64,000 bases of DNA from Pseudosulfitobacter pseudonitzschiae (lineage in GTDB: Bacteria; Pseudomonadota; Alphaproteobacteria; Rhodobacterales; Rhodobacteraceae), in assembly GCF_002222635.1 (NCBI RefSeq), contig NZ_CP022421.1:1-64000 (forward strand), read 5' to 3'. The notes below the pieces were generated by a model. The model worked only from the letters and a program-made list of their open reading frames with translations, made no database searches and was not told the DNA's origin. Both the position numbers and the translations under genes were made by a program. This document shows, in pieces, positions 35,520 to 44,645 of the stretch. Within the stretch, counting starts at the first letter, position 1; each line of letters begins with the position of its first letter.

Positions 35520-35540
35520 CGGGAGGGGTCACCCCTCCCG
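35520..35540. promoter_or_regulatory. 9-bp perfect hairpin in the leader of the helicase gene
   Basis: cgggagggg and cccctcccg form a perfect stem with a 3-base loop, 56 bases upstream of the helicase ATG. It could be a leader hairpin for that gene or the terminator of something reading in from island 2. No T run follows on the minus strand. Confidence 0.45.
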
Positions 35541-35636
35541 CCCTGCCTCTCACTTTTTCATGGCTAAGCCTGACGACGGCGTAGGCACTTGCAGACTTAA
35601 TCTAGCGGGGTGGGCCACTACGAGACCTTTGCGCGG

Positions 35637-37628
35637 TCAAGGTCCAGAGGATATCCTCAGACCGACCTCCCGCCCGTCGCGAAAGGCTGCTGCGGCGAGA
35701 CGCGGGGCGGCGGCGTCGCCAATCGGACGTACATCGATATCGCGCGCCCGAAGTTCTTCGAGGAGGGCCGTATCGGTCCGATTGCCTGTCGCCAGAACCA
35801 GCGAATCCGCCGCAATGTCGGTCTCTTCACCGGTCAGCAAAGAGGTGCAACGTGCGCCCGCGTTCGACCAGCGCAAGATCGCGCTCTCAGTGACAAAGGT
35901 CACCCCCAGCCGGGCAAGCGTTTGACGTGCGCTGAAATCCGTTGCGCTGCGCACCAACTCGCGGGCGATCATGGCGTCAGGGGTGATGATGGTTACCTCG
36001 TGCCCCGCCTCGGCCAGATGCCAGGCGGTGCCAATTCCCTTCCACTGGCCACCCTCATCGAGGATCAACACGCGATGTCCTAGGCGGGCAGCGCGGCCCA
36101 TGACATCTTCGGTCGACCAGACATTGCCTGTTTCGATGCCCTGCAGTTCGGCCACCTGTGGCCGCGCCTTTTGGAATCCGGTACCGGGGAGCAGAGAGCC
36201 GGTGGCAAGGATCACGACATCGGCACTGACATCCGCGATATCATCGGCATCCATGTAACAGTTGAAGCGGATCTCGACGCCCAACTTGGTCAGTTGCCGC
36301 TCATACCATGCGATCAGGTCGGTGATCTGGGCGCGACGCGGTTGCAGCCCGGCCAAACGGAACTGGCCACCGAGTTCTGGTGCGGCCTCCGCCAGGATCA
36401 CGCGATGTCCGCATTCGGCGGCCACGCGCGCAGTCTCCAGGCCAGCAGGTCCGCCGCCGACCACCAAGACGTATTTCGGCGCGGGGGAGGGGGTGAAGCG
36501 ATCTCCGCCCCACTCGAATTCATGTCCCACAGACGGGTTGATCAGGCAGGAGATGTAATAGTCACGCCCACGTCGGCCCCAGCATTGCTGATTGCAGGAC
36601 AGACATCCGCGGATGTCCTCGGTTCGGCCATCGGCCGCCTTGTTGACCATATGCGGATCGGCGATCTGCCCGCGCACGATGGAGACGAGATCCGCCTGAC
36701 CGGCTCCGAGCACGGCATTGGCATTATCCGGAGTTCGGATATTGGCTTCGGCGGTCACGCGGGCACCAAGCCCTGCCTGTTTCAGACGCTCCGCCAGATC
36801 GGCGCCCAAGTTCTCGGGGTACTGAAAACTCGGGATGATTTTCTGGAAATCGACATAGCTTCCCGCGCCGACGGTGACATAATCCATCAGCCCTTCGGCA
36901 TCGTGCAGGGTGACGATTTCGACCATCTCGTCACGGGTCGGAAAGACGCCGGTGGTCGGATCGTCCGACACGGACAGCCCGATAATGAACTGATCGCCGC
37001 AGGCGTCGCGCACTCGGCGCAGGATTTCGCGCGAGAACCGTGTGCGGTTCTCAAGGCTGCCGCCCCATTCGTCTTCGCGCTGGTTCGAGAACGGTGTCCA
37101 GAACTGGTCGAGAAGGCAATGGTAAGCGGCCCAGATTTCCACCCCGTCGAACCCGGATTTCTGGCAGCGGATCGCGGCCTGGACAAAGCCGTCGATGGTT
37201 TCTTCGATCTCGGCCACGGACATGGCGCGGCTGCCATCGTTGTCGTGATAGCTTGGTCCCCCTGAGGGGGACCAGTTCGCGTGCCAGCTGTTGTCCCAAT
37301 CACCGTGCGCACCGACGTGGTAGAGTTGCTGGATCATCACTGCGCCTTCTGCCCGGCAGGCCTTGGTGATGCGTGCGAAATGCGGAATCACATCGTCGCT
37401 GGAATGGCGGAAGTTGCCACGGGTCAGCACGGCTGCGGCATGTACCGGCATGGGTTCCACCACGATCATCGCCGCGCCGCCTTTGGCGCGCTCGAGGTAG
37501 TAACCCAGATGCCTGTCCCCGGGCAGGCCATCGTCCGCCATGTTGGTGGTATGGGCGCCGAAGACGATACGGTTGCGCAGGGTTTTGTGGCGCAGCGTGA
37601 GTGGATTAAAAACGTGCTTGAGGCTCAT
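35637..37628 (-). CDS. Flavin/Fe-S N-demethylase, TMADH family (paralogue B)
   Basis: A 663-residue enzyme with the trimethylamine-dehydrogenase layout: an old-yellow-enzyme TIM barrel (1-330, LTLRHKTLRNRIVFGAHTTN), a 4Fe-4S cluster with Cys342, Cys345, Cys349 and Cys361 (CLSCNQQC then ISCLINP), and a C-terminal FAD/NAD fold (YVLVVGGGPAGLETARVAAE). Such enzymes oxidatively demethylate amines, releasing formaldehyde. The ATG overlaps the stop of the upstream reductase gene (ATGA). Within island 2 it would act on an N-methylated proline-like compound together with paralogue A. 2,4-dienoyl-CoA reductase has the same layout, but the context favours an amine substrate. Confidence 0.85.
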   Translation of the reverse strand: MSLKHVFNPLTLRHKTLRNRIVFGAHTTNMADDGLPGDRHLGYYLERAKGGAAMIVVEPMPVHAAAVLTRGNFRHSSDDVIPHFARITKACRAEGAVMIQQLYHVGAHGDWDNSWHANWSPSGGPSYHDNDGSRAMSVAEIEETIDGFVQAAIRCQKSGFDGVEIWAAYHCLLDQFWTPFSNQREDEWGGSLENRTRFSREILRRVRDACGDQFIIGLSVSDDPTTGVFPTRDEMVEIVTLHDAEGLMDYVTVGAGSYVDFQKIIPSFQYPENLGADLAERLKQAGLGARVTAEANIRTPDNANAVLGAGQADLVSIVRGQIADPHMVNKAADGRTEDIRGCLSCNQQCWGRRGRDYYISCLINPSVGHEFEWGGDRFTPSPAPKYVLVVGGGPAGLETARVAAECGHRVILAEAAPELGGQFRLAGLQPRRAQITDLIAWYERQLTKLGVEIRFNCYMDADDIADVSADVVILATGSLLPGTGFQKARPQVAELQGIETGNVWSTEDVMGRAARLGHRVLILDEGGQWKGIGTAWHLAEAGHEVTIITPDAMIARELVRSATDFSARQTLARLGVTFVTESAILRWSNAGARCTSLLTGEETDIAADSLVLATGNRTDTALLEELRARDIDVRPIGDAAAPRLAAAAFRDGREVGLRISSGP

Positions 37629-38356
37629 TCTTTGGTCTCCAGCCTGTCCAGCCCATCACGCAGGGCTTCGCGCATGCCGCTTTCCTCAAGAGATTGGCGC
37701 AGGCGCTGATTGAAGCCGCCCGGCGTATTCAAGGCCTCGACCACCTTTCCGGCTGGGGTATCGGCCAGGCTTGAAGCCACCAGGTGACGCAAGAAAGCGT
37801 CTCCCCGTTCCGGATCCGCCACCCGGGCTGCCAGCCAGGCAGTCGTGTCTTCCACCAGCCGCGCGACCGGCGAAAGGACAGCCTGGGCGCTGATATAGGC
37901 CGCCATCTCAGCATCATTTTTTATCATGTAGACAGTGTTGGCCGACGTGACGAGAGAGCGGACCAGATCGCCGTCGCCTTGCACAAGCACCGGCGAACCT
38001 CCCGAAGCGATACCGGGAAAAGGGAGCATGATTGCCGAGGCCCGCGCCGGGGCGATCATGGTAGCGACCGTAGTCAGCGAGGCTCCCCCCATCAGCGAAA
38101 TCACCTGTTGCTCCGCGCGGAACGACAGGTCTCGCAGGATGTTCGGAGCCGCCTCAGCGATGAGCGCCACGAGGATGATATCGCTCCGATCGATCACCTC
38201 CTGGTTGGAGGCAACGGCGACGTTGTCGAATTCTTCGGCCAGCGCTTGCGCGTGGCGCGCGCTGCGTTCGGACACGGTGATCTGATGCCCGCCCCCGGCG
38301 ACACCCCGGACAACCGCTGAGGCGATTGTACCTGTTCCGATGATCCCGATCCGCAT
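37625..38356 (-). CDS. Pyrroline-5-carboxylate reductase-like protein
   Basis: A 243-residue NAD(P)-dependent reductase. The ATG at 38356 overlaps the previous stop (TGATG). The Rossmann motif is [36 protein letters not shown] and MLPFPGIASGGSPVLV correspond to the ProC core. The C-terminal dimerisation helices are present, with TPGGFNQRLRQSLEESG matching the ProC TPGGxTxxG signature. ProC reduces pyrroline-5-carboxylate to proline; this version is slightly divergent and short, so it may reduce a related cyclic imine. It is third in the four-gene operon. Confidence 0.85.
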   Translation of the reverse strand: MRIGIIGTGTIASAVVRGVAGGGHQITVSERSARHAQALAEEFDNVAVASNQEVIDRSDIILVALIAEAAPNILRDLSFRAEQQVISLMGGASLTTVATMIAPARASAIMLPFPGIASGGSPVLVQGDGDLVRSLVTSANTVYMIKNDAEMAAYISAQAVLSPVARLVEDTTAWLAARVADPERGDAFLRHLVASSLADTPAGKVVEALNTPGGFNQRLRQSLEESGMREALRDGLDRLETKE

Positions 38357-39384
38357 CACTTCGCCCCCCACGTATCTGACAACCGATACCCCTCCGGCCA
38401 GGGATCGGACGGGTCCAACATGTGCTGGTGAATACCGGTGACCCAGCCGCGGCCGGAGATTTCCGGGACGATGGCCGCGCGACCTCCGATCGTTGTTTCG
38501 CTGACGATGGTCCCCGAAAACGTCGAACCGATCACCGAGCGCGCGGTCAGGCGATCAGCAATTTTCATCACGCCGCGTGCGTGCAGCAGGGCCATACGGG
38601 CCGAAAGTGCGGTGCCGGTTGGCGACCGGTCGACCTTGCCGGGCTGGATTGCCACCGCAGCGCCTGTTGTCAGACCCTGCGGTCCGTCGGTCAGAGGTCC
38701 GGCAAAGAGGCAGAACGAGATATGCTGCCAATCGGCGTTCTCGGGATGGGTGAAGCCCAGCTGGTCGTTGGCTGCATTCGTGATGCGGACACCAAGTTTG
38801 GCGATGTCGTGTGCCTCGGATTCAATCAGCGAAAAACCTAGCGCCGCCGCATCGACGACCACGAAACTGTCACCGCCATAGGCCGTGTCGATGGTCAGGG
38901 TGCCTAGGCCTTCGACCTCCAGCTTTTGGTCAAGCTCGGCAGCGAAGGAGGGTACGTTCTGGACGTGGATGCGTTCGGCCTTGCCGTTTCGGCATTCTGC
39001 CCGCACACGCACCAACCCACCCGGAGCTTCGAGCACCATGTGCGTTTCCGGTTCCTGCATCGGTACCAGACCCGCGTCCAGCAACACGGTTGAGACGCAG
39101 ATCGAATTGGAGCCGGACATCGGTGGCGTGTCCTCGGGCTCCATGATGATCCAGGCGGCCTGGGCATCGGGATGCTTGGGTGGCACCAGAAGGTTGACGT
39201 GCCGGAAGACCCCGCCGCGCGGTTCGTTCAAAACGAAATTACGCAAGGTCTGGTCGCGCGCGATCCATCGGCTCTGCTCCCAGACCGTGTCGCCGGGCGG
39301 CGGCAGGACGCCGCCAACGATCACGTCGCCGACCTCGCCCTCGGCATGGGCGGAGATCACGTGGATGGTCTTGGTCGAGCGCAT
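38356..39384 (-). CDS. Proline racemase family, trans-3-hydroxyproline dehydratase-like
   Basis: A 342-residue member of the proline racemase superfamily. The first catalytic position is Ser90 ([12 protein letters not shown]), where racemases and epimerases have MCGH. The second is Thr256 ([12 protein letters not shown]), where racemases have Cys. Thr at the second site is the mark of trans-3-hydroxyproline dehydratases, which use Cys/Thr; a Ser/Thr pair is unusual. The N-terminus [20 protein letters not shown] is typical. The dehydratase product, pyrroline-2-carboxylate, is the substrate of ornithine-cyclodeaminase-type reductases, and such a gene lies on the other side of the TetR gene. Second in the operon, 1 base after the demethylase stop. 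Confidence 0.88.
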   Translation of the reverse strand: MRSTKTIHVISAHAEGEVGDVIVGGVLPPPGDTVWEQSRWIARDQTLRNFVLNEPRGGVFRHVNLLVPPKHPDAQAAWIIMEPEDTPPMSGSNSICVSTVLLDAGLVPMQEPETHMVLEAPGGLVRVRAECRNGKAERIHVQNVPSFAAELDQKLEVEGLGTLTIDTAYGGDSFVVVDAAALGFSLIESEAHDIAKLGVRITNAANDQLGFTHPENADWQHISFCLFAGPLTDGPQGLTTGAAVAIQPGKVDRSPTGTALSARMALLHARGVMKIADRLTARSVIGSTFSGTIVSETTIGGRAAIVPEISGRGWVTGIHQHMLDPSDPWPEGYRLSDTWGAK

Positions 39385-39385
39385 G

Positions 39386-41431
39386 TCAGATATCCTTCAT
39401 CAGCCGCAGCGCGTCGTAGATTGCCGCGTGGGTGTTGCGGGCGCTGACCGCGTCGCCGATGCGGAACAGCTGGAAGCTGCCGTCCGGGTTGCGCATCACG
39501 GCCTGTGGACGCCCTTCGATCAGGGCGTCGTGGTCGACCGCACCGCCATTGGAGGACAGGGGCTTCAGCTCGAAGTAGAGATCGTCTAGCGGCAGGGTGC
39601 CATAGTTCACAACGATCTGGTCGTAGGTCTTCTGGCTGGTAAAACTACTGTAGTCCGTCCCGATCGTGGCCTTGAGACGGTTACCCTCCTTTTCCACGGC
39701 CTTCAGGCGACGGGTGACAGTAAAGGTCACATCCTTGTCCTGCAGCGCCCGCATGTAAGGCACGAGGTTCATCGCCATGATGTCTGGGGCAAAGGTCCGG
39801 TCAGGGGTCATGACCTCGACCTTAGCACCCGCGTTTGCCGCAATCTCTGCGGCCATGACACCGGGATGATCGCCGCTTTCGTCATAAATCAGAACATCCT
39901 GCCCGGGCTTCACGTCGCCCGAAATCAGGTCCCAGGCCGAGACGACGAGAGGCTGATCGGTGCGATCCTCGAACAGGCCGGTGTTGGGCAGCCCGCCGGT
40001 GGCGACAATCACCACGTCGGGGTTCAGGTCGGTCACGTCGCCGGCTTCGGCCCAGGTGTTGAAGCGGAACTCGACGTCGCGGGCCGCACATTGCGCCATC
40101 CGCCAGTCGATGATCGAGATCATCTCGCGCCGACGTGGGTTCTGCGCCGTCAGGCGGACCTGCCCGCCAGGATCGGGCTGGACCTCGAAAACGGTGACGT
40201 GGTGACCGCGCTCTGCCGCGACCCGGGCCGCTTCCAGCCCGGCTGGGCCGGCACCGATGATGACCACGCGCCTGCGGGTCTCGGCCGGTGCGATCTCGTG
40301 CGGCATCGTCAACTCGCGCCCGGTGGCCGCGTTGTGGATGCAAAGAGCCTCGCCCGCCGCATAGATACGGTCGAGACAATAGGTGGCGCCGACGCAGGGC
40401 CGGATGTCGTCCTCACGCCCTTCGACGATCTTCTTCATGATATGCGGATCGGCCATGTGGGCGCGGGTCATGCCCACCATGTCCAAGAGCCCCGCCTGAA
40501 CGGCATGACGGGCGGTGGCCACATCGGGAATCTTGGCCGCGTGGAAGGTCGGCATCCCGGTCGCCTTCTTCACCTCGCCTGCGAAATCCAGATGCGGGGC
40601 GTTCTTCATGCCCTGGACCGGGATCACGTCGGTCATCGCCGGATCGGTATGGATGCGACCCCGGATCACGTTGAGGAAATCGACCATGCCGCAATCAGCC
40701 AGGCGTTTGGAAATCTCGATGCCTTCCTCGGGCGTGATCCCCCCAACCTCGGCCTCATCCGCCGTGTAACGCAGGCCGACGATGAAGTCGTTGCCCACCC
40801 GCTCGCGAATACCGGCGAGCACGTCCATCAGCAGCTTCATCCGGCTGTCGAGGCTTTGCCCGCCATAGGACCCGTCCAGATCGTTGGTCAGGGGTGACCA
40901 GAACTGGTCCAGCAGGTGGCCGTAGACCTGCAATTCGATCCCGTCCATACCGCCAGCCTTCATCCGCTCGGTCGCATCAGCAAAGTCGGTGATGATGCGC
41001 TCGATATCCCAGTCTTCGGCGCGCTTGGGGAAGGCCCGGTGGGCCGGTTCGCGGTGCATGGTCGATGATACCGACGGGAGCCATGCGCCTTTATCCCAGC
41101 GGGTCCGACGGCCCAGATGCGTCAGCTGGATCATCACCGCGCAACCATGGTCATGGCAGGCATCGGTCAGCTGTTTGATCCACGGCACCACCTCGTCCTT
41201 GTAGGCGAGGATGTTGTTGAACACGGGCGGGCTGTCCTTGGACACCGCTGCCGAACCAGCCGTCATGGCCAATGCCACCCCGGCCTTGGCGCGCTCCGCA
41301 TGATAGGCGGCATAGCGCTCTTTCGGCATCCCGTCTTCGGGATAGGCCGGTTCATGACTGGTGGTCATGATCCGGTTCCGCAGCGTCAGGTGTTTGAGTT
41401 GATAGGGTTGAAGAAGGGGATCGTTGGACAT
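39386..41431 (-). CDS. Flavin N-demethylase, StcD/DgcA-like (paralogue A)
   Basis: A 681-residue TMADH-family enzyme. AGGAGG before the ATG at 41431 decides the start. It has the barrel ([20 protein letters not shown]), an altered Fe-S motif and an FAD domain ([20 protein letters not shown]). At the cluster site Cys346, Cys352 and Cys364 remain, but the usual second Cys is Ala349 (PCVGATYC). This CVGAxYC form is shared by N-methylproline and dimethylglycine demethylases of the StcD/DgcA type. It probably removes a methyl group from N-methylproline or a related betaine product. It is the first gene of island 2's operon, divergent from tetR across 119 bases. Confidence 0.87.
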   Translation of the reverse strand: MSNDPLLQPYQLKHLTLRNRIMTTSHEPAYPEDGMPKERYAAYHAERAKAGVALAMTAGSAAVSKDSPPVFNNILAYKDEVVPWIKQLTDACHDHGCAVMIQLTHLGRRTRWDKGAWLPSVSSTMHREPAHRAFPKRAEDWDIERIITDFADATERMKAGGMDGIELQVYGHLLDQFWSPLTNDLDGSYGGQSLDSRMKLLMDVLAGIRERVGNDFIVGLRYTADEAEVGGITPEEGIEISKRLADCGMVDFLNVIRGRIHTDPAMTDVIPVQGMKNAPHLDFAGEVKKATGMPTFHAAKIPDVATARHAVQAGLLDMVGMTRAHMADPHIMKKIVEGREDDIRPCVGATYCLDRIYAAGEALCIHNAATGRELTMPHEIAPAETRRRVVIIGAGPAGLEAARVAAERGHHVTVFEVQPDPGGQVRLTAQNPRRREMISIIDWRMAQCAARDVEFRFNTWAEAGDVTDLNPDVVIVATGGLPNTGLFEDRTDQPLVVSAWDLISGDVKPGQDVLIYDESGDHPGVMAAEIAANAGAKVEVMTPDRTFAPDIMAMNLVPYMRALQDKDVTFTVTRRLKAVEKEGNRLKATIGTDYSSFTSQKTYDQIVVNYGTLPLDDLYFELKPLSSNGGAVDHDALIEGRPQAVMRNPDGSFQLFRIGDAVSARNTHAAIYDALRLMKDI

Positions 41432-41455
41432 GGGCGGGCCTCCTTGGCGGATAGC

Positions 41456-41507
41456 GTCTGTATCCTCAAAATGTTCAGATATGTCAAGTAGAGGTTCATG
41501 TCTGTAT
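41456..41507. promoter_or_regulatory. Promoter and candidate TetR operator
   Basis: On the minus strand, TTGACA (41482-41487) and GATACA (41459-41464) are 17 bases apart and would drive the demethylase operon. The octamer gtctgtat occurs twice in the same orientation, at 41456-41463 overlapping the -10 and at 41500-41507 just upstream of the -35. Their position suits repression by the divergent TetR protein. Confidence 0.5.
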
Positions 41508-41550
41508 ATTTTCCTTGTGACCACCATCACGGCGGACTAATGTTGACGCC

Positions 41551-42210
41551 ATGACCGCAAAGAAAGAAACACTCGAATCCGACGAAAAGACCACCGGCTG
41601 GCGTGGGTCGCGCGAGGTCTGGATGGACGCCGCGAGACAGGCGCTGATCTCTTCGGGCGTCGATGCGGTGAAGATTCAGCCGCTGGCGAGCCAGCTGCAG
41701 ATTGCGCGCACCAGCTTCTATTGGTTCTTCAAGGACCGGAATGCGCTCTTGGATGCGTTGCTGGAGGAGTGGGATGTCAAGAACACCGGCGCCTTCATCG
41801 AGGCCTGCGGCACCTATGCAGAGACAATTTCCGAGGCAGTCCTGAATCTGATTGTGGTCTTCCACGATGAGGCGCTCTTCGAGCCGCAACTCGATTTTGC
41901 GATACGGGGATGGGCGCACAAGTCCGACCTGGCCGCGGCACGGGTTCACGAGGCCGACCAGGCCCGGTTGGCAACGATCCGGGCGATGTTCATGCGCTTC
42001 GGGTTCGCCGAGGATGAGGCGGATGTCCGGGCGCGGACCGTCTACCTGACCCAGATTGGCTACATCGCAATGCAGGTTTCCGAGGCCAGGGTCGTACGGA
42101 TGGCGCGGGCACCCGGCTATGTGAAGACCTTTTGCGGGCAAGCGCCGAGCCCGAGTGAACTGGCCCGGTTCTACGCGCGCCTGAAATTCGACCCTACAGT
42201 TGCGACCTGA
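41551..42210 (+). CDS. TetR/AcrR family regulator
   Basis: A 219-residue TetR-type repressor. The HTH spans residues about 20-65 (SREVWMDAARQALISSGVDA, then VKIQPLASQLQIARTSFYWF). The C-terminal ligand domain (70-210) is helical. It is divergent from the demethylase operon and co-oriented with the ornithine-cyclodeaminase-family gene 15 bases downstream. It probably senses a pathway compound and controls both directions from the 119-base gap with the gtctgtat repeats. Confidence 0.9.
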   Translation: MTAKKETLESDEKTTGWRGSREVWMDAARQALISSGVDAVKIQPLASQLQIARTSFYWFFKDRNALLDALLEEWDVKNTGAFIEACGTYAETISEAVLNLIVVFHDEALFEPQLDFAIRGWAHKSDLAAARVHEADQARLATIRAMFMRFGFAEDEADVRARTVYLTQIGYIAMQVSEARVVRMARAPGYVKTFCGQAPSPSELARFYARLKFDPTVAT

Positions 42211-42225
42211 GGATACGACGTCGCC

Positions 42226-43164
42226 ATGACCATTCGCCAGATCACCTACGATGACACCATCGAACATCTATCTTGGCCGGACGCCGTGGCGGCTCTGCGG
42301 GAGGGGCACCGTCTGCCGCGCGCACAGGTCGCCGACATGTTTCTCGGGCCTGGGGACGCGACTCTTTTAAGCCGTGGCGCCTGGATCGAAGGTTTGGGAT
42401 TTGGGGTGAAGTCAGTCACGGTGTTCGACGACAACTCGCGGCAGGGCTTGCCGACGATCCAGGGCGGGATGCTGGTGTTCGAGCCAACGAACGGATGCCT
42501 TGAAGCGGTCATCGAAGGTCGCCTCGTCACCGAAATCAAAACGGCTGCCGACTCTGTTCTAGGCGCAACCTATCTCGCGCGACCCGACAGCTGGCATTTG
42601 TTGATCGTCGGAGGAGGCACTGTCGCGCGCAGCCTGATCGAGGCCTACACTGCGGTGTTTCCGGGGCTCAAGCGCGTGTCGATCTGGACACGGCGCCCGG
42701 AGCAGGCGCGCGTCCTCGCTGCCGAATGGCCGCCCGGGGCGTTCACTGTCGGAGCGGTCCCCAACCTGGCTGAGGCGGCAGGACAGGCCGACATCATCAG
42801 CTGCGCAACCATGGCCCGCGAGCCGGTACTTCGGGGCGCGTGGCTACGTCCGGGAACCCATGTGGATCTTATCGGCGCCTACAAGGCGGACATGCGCGAG
42901 GCAGATGACGATCTGATCTCAAGCGCGTCCCTTTATGTCGACAGCCGAGAGACAACCATCCATCACATTGGCGAGTTAATGATGCCGATCGCGAGCGGGG
43001 CAATCTCCGAGGCAAGCGTCATCGGCGACTTGTACGATCTTGCAATGGACGGCGCTTCGGCGCGCAGGAGCCCAGACGAGATCACGGTCTACAAGAACGG
43101 CGGTGGCGCTCACCTCGATCTGATGACGGCGCGCTACATCTCGAGTCTTGTGTCCGATACTTGA
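42226..43164 (+). CDS. Ornithine cyclodeaminase/mu-crystallin family reductase
   Basis: A 312-residue protein with the family N-terminus SWPDAVAALREGHRLP, Lys67 region GVKSVTVFDDNS, the Rossmann motif LLIVGGGTVARSLIEAYTAV and the terminal NGGGAHLDLMTARYI. Members are often not true cyclodeaminases but NAD(P)H-dependent reductases of pyrroline-2-carboxylate. That activity would complete the dehydratase route to proline. It is co-transcribed with tetR and followed by a strong terminator hairpin, marking the right end of island 2. Confidence 0.88.
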   Translation: MTIRQITYDDTIEHLSWPDAVAALREGHRLPRAQVADMFLGPGDATLLSRGAWIEGLGFGVKSVTVFDDNSRQGLPTIQGGMLVFEPTNGCLEAVIEGRLVTEIKTAADSVLGATYLARPDSWHLLIVGGGTVARSLIEAYTAVFPGLKRVSIWTRRPEQARVLAAEWPPGAFTVGAVPNLAEAAGQADIISCATMAREPVLRGAWLRPGTHVDLIGAYKADMREADDDLISSASLYVDSRETTIHHIGELMMPIASGAISEASVIGDLYDLAMDGASARRSPDEITVYKNGGGAHLDLMTARYISSLVSDT

Positions 43165-43228
43165 ACGCCCTGCACGACCACCGGGTCTTGAGGTATTTTT
43201 TACCTATTATGGTTTTCAAAAGGAAAAA

Positions 43229-43262
43229 GGCGGCATCCGGGAGGAGGTGGATGCCGCCGTTT
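43229..43262 (+). terminator. Rho-independent terminator after island 2
   Basis: ggcggcatcc (43229-43238) pairs perfectly with ggatgccgcc (43249-43258) around a 10-base loop and is followed by gttt. It lies 65 bases after the cyclodeaminase-family stop. The T run is short, but the stem is strong. The next 165 bases, to the end of the convergent gene at 43427, hold no gene. Confidence 0.7.
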
Positions 43263-43426
43263 AGCTCAGATCGGCTCAGGGAGGAGGAGAGAACCGATCA
43301 TATTCGAGACATAGTGGTCATGCTGCGACCGCACAATAGCTGTGCCATGTTGATTCCGCATTGCAGCAATGCTGATCCGCTTGGGCTCTGCGCAAAAGTG
43401 TGGTCATTTTCAGCCCGTCCAGGCCT

Positions 43427-44062
43427 CTAAGGGAGTGCCTGCGCTTGAGCGGCAGCGGACTGACGTGTTTGACCCGGCGACGGTATGGGCACCGCCTCCC
43501 GCGCTTCGGGCAAACAACCCGTTTCATAGTCGCCGACGAACCCCCAGCAGGCGTCTACTTCCTCGCCATCCCGCTCGATGACATAGCCGTAAACCCGTCC
43601 GCCGAGATAGGCATCGTAGGTGACGATTTCGCCGCGCAGGATGTCTTCAGCCTTTTCACGCAGTGCCTTGGTGACGCGTTTCACGCCGAATACTTTCCGA
43701 ACCTCCTCTAGCGTGACGTAGATGAAGCCGACCTGGCCGGAATCCCACGGGCAGTGGAACCCGATGGTGTTCATCGCGAGACCGGAATGGTCATAGAGAA
43801 AGACGGGCAGCAGGATCGCCTTGCGTCCAGCGCGGTCGCCCAGCTGGTTCATCGTAAGATCGCACTGATCCGAAATACCCGCGAGAATGCGCAGGAACGC
43901 CTCGGGGCTATCGAATTGATGGCTGTCACCCAGCCGATAGCGGCGATGCCAGCAGATCAATGTGCCGAGGTTGGACCACTCCCGAGGGCTTTCTGCGTCG
44001 GGGTCGTGGTAGATTTTGATGATGTGGCCCTGGTAGGCCTCCTCATAGACAAGGTCGTGCAT
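43427..44062 (-). CDS. Plasmid hypothetical protein (housekeeping block)
   Basis: A 211-residue soluble protein. The ATG at 44062 (MHDLVYEEAYQGHIIKIYHD) has GAGAGGACA before it. It carries GTLICWHRRYRLGDSHQF and LPVFLYDHSGLAMNTIGF, as in a family of plasmid proteins from alphaproteobacteria that is found next to DUF3768 and ParB genes. The C-terminal part is Gln/Ala-rich and variable. Function unknown; the conserved neighbourhood suggests plasmid maintenance or transfer. A 15-bp hairpin lies in its leader. Confidence 0.8.
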   Translation of the reverse strand: MHDLVYEEAYQGHIIKIYHDPDAESPREWSNLGTLICWHRRYRLGDSHQFDSPEAFLRILAGISDQCDLTMNQLGDRAGRKAILLPVFLYDHSGLAMNTIGFHCPWDSGQVGFIYVTLEEVRKVFGVKRVTKALREKAEDILRGEIVTYDAYLGGRVYGYVIERDGEEVDACWGFVGDYETGCLPEAREAVPIPSPGQTRQSAAAQAQALP

Positions 44063-44082
44063 GGAGATGTCCTCTCTTGAAA

Positions 44083-44129
44083 CGCAATCGACCCGCCAGG
44101 CCGGTTTAGACACAGGCGGGTCGATTGCG
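44083..44129. terminator. 15-bp perfect intercistronic hairpin
   Basis: cgcaatcgacccgcc (44083-44097) and ggcgggtcgattgcg (44115-44129) form a perfect 15-bp stem with a 17-base loop. It lies between the 44168 and 44062 genes of the minus-strand block. Probably a terminator or RNA-processing/attenuation element; no T run follows. Confidence 0.6.
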
Positions 44130-44167
44130 ACGTGGTCAAGTGGTTGGTGAGTTTGCCGCTCGGCGGA

Positions 44168-44644
44168 TCAGGCGGCGTCGCGGTTCAGGCGATGCTGGAC
44201 GTGCTCGACAGAGACCTTGAGAAGCCAGTCTTCGAAACCAAGAATGGTCTGGTGATTGGAGACCGCCTCGATCCAGACCGCACGCGGATTGCGGCCGATG
44301 TGCGTCGGATCGTTGTCGATCCGGCCATTGGCCATCCAAGGCTCAGGCTGAATGCGTCCCAGCCAGTCCGCCAGCGATGGAATACGGCCCTGACAGTCTT
44401 CGCGCACATGCTGCTCACCGATCCAGCGGATCGGGACGACCCGGCCCGCGCTGTTGGTCAGGCTGTGTCCGAAGATCCGTTGGGCATCATAGATTCCGGC
44501 CGTATGATGGCGGTAGGCTCGGTGAACAAAGAGGGCCAGGTGCTCTTTCGATGAGTCAAACCAGTCATGTACGAACTGATAGTCATCTGGAGCACCGCCA
44601 AACTTTCGGGCCGAGCTTTCCGCGTGGTGGAGGGGATGTGCCAT
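44168..44644 (-). CDS. DUF6915-like plasmid protein
   Basis: A 158-residue protein. The start at 44644 (MAHPLHHAESSARKFGG) fits the family, which begins with a His-rich stretch and contains VHDWFDSSKEHLALFVHRAY followed by RHHTAGIYDAQRIFG. EQHVREDCQGRIPSLADWLG near residue 95 is also typical. The several conserved His residues hint at metal binding. It begins 1 base before the end of the upstream DUF6878-like gene's stop region, so they are tightly linked. Function unknown. Confidence 0.8.
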   Translation of the reverse strand: MAHPLHHAESSARKFGGAPDDYQFVHDWFDSSKEHLALFVHRAYRHHTAGIYDAQRIFGHSLTNSAGRVVPIRWIGEQHVREDCQGRIPSLADWLGRIQPEPWMANGRIDNDPTHIGRNPRAVWIEAVSNHQTILGFEDWLLKVSVEHVQHRLNRDAA

Positions 44645-44645
44645 A

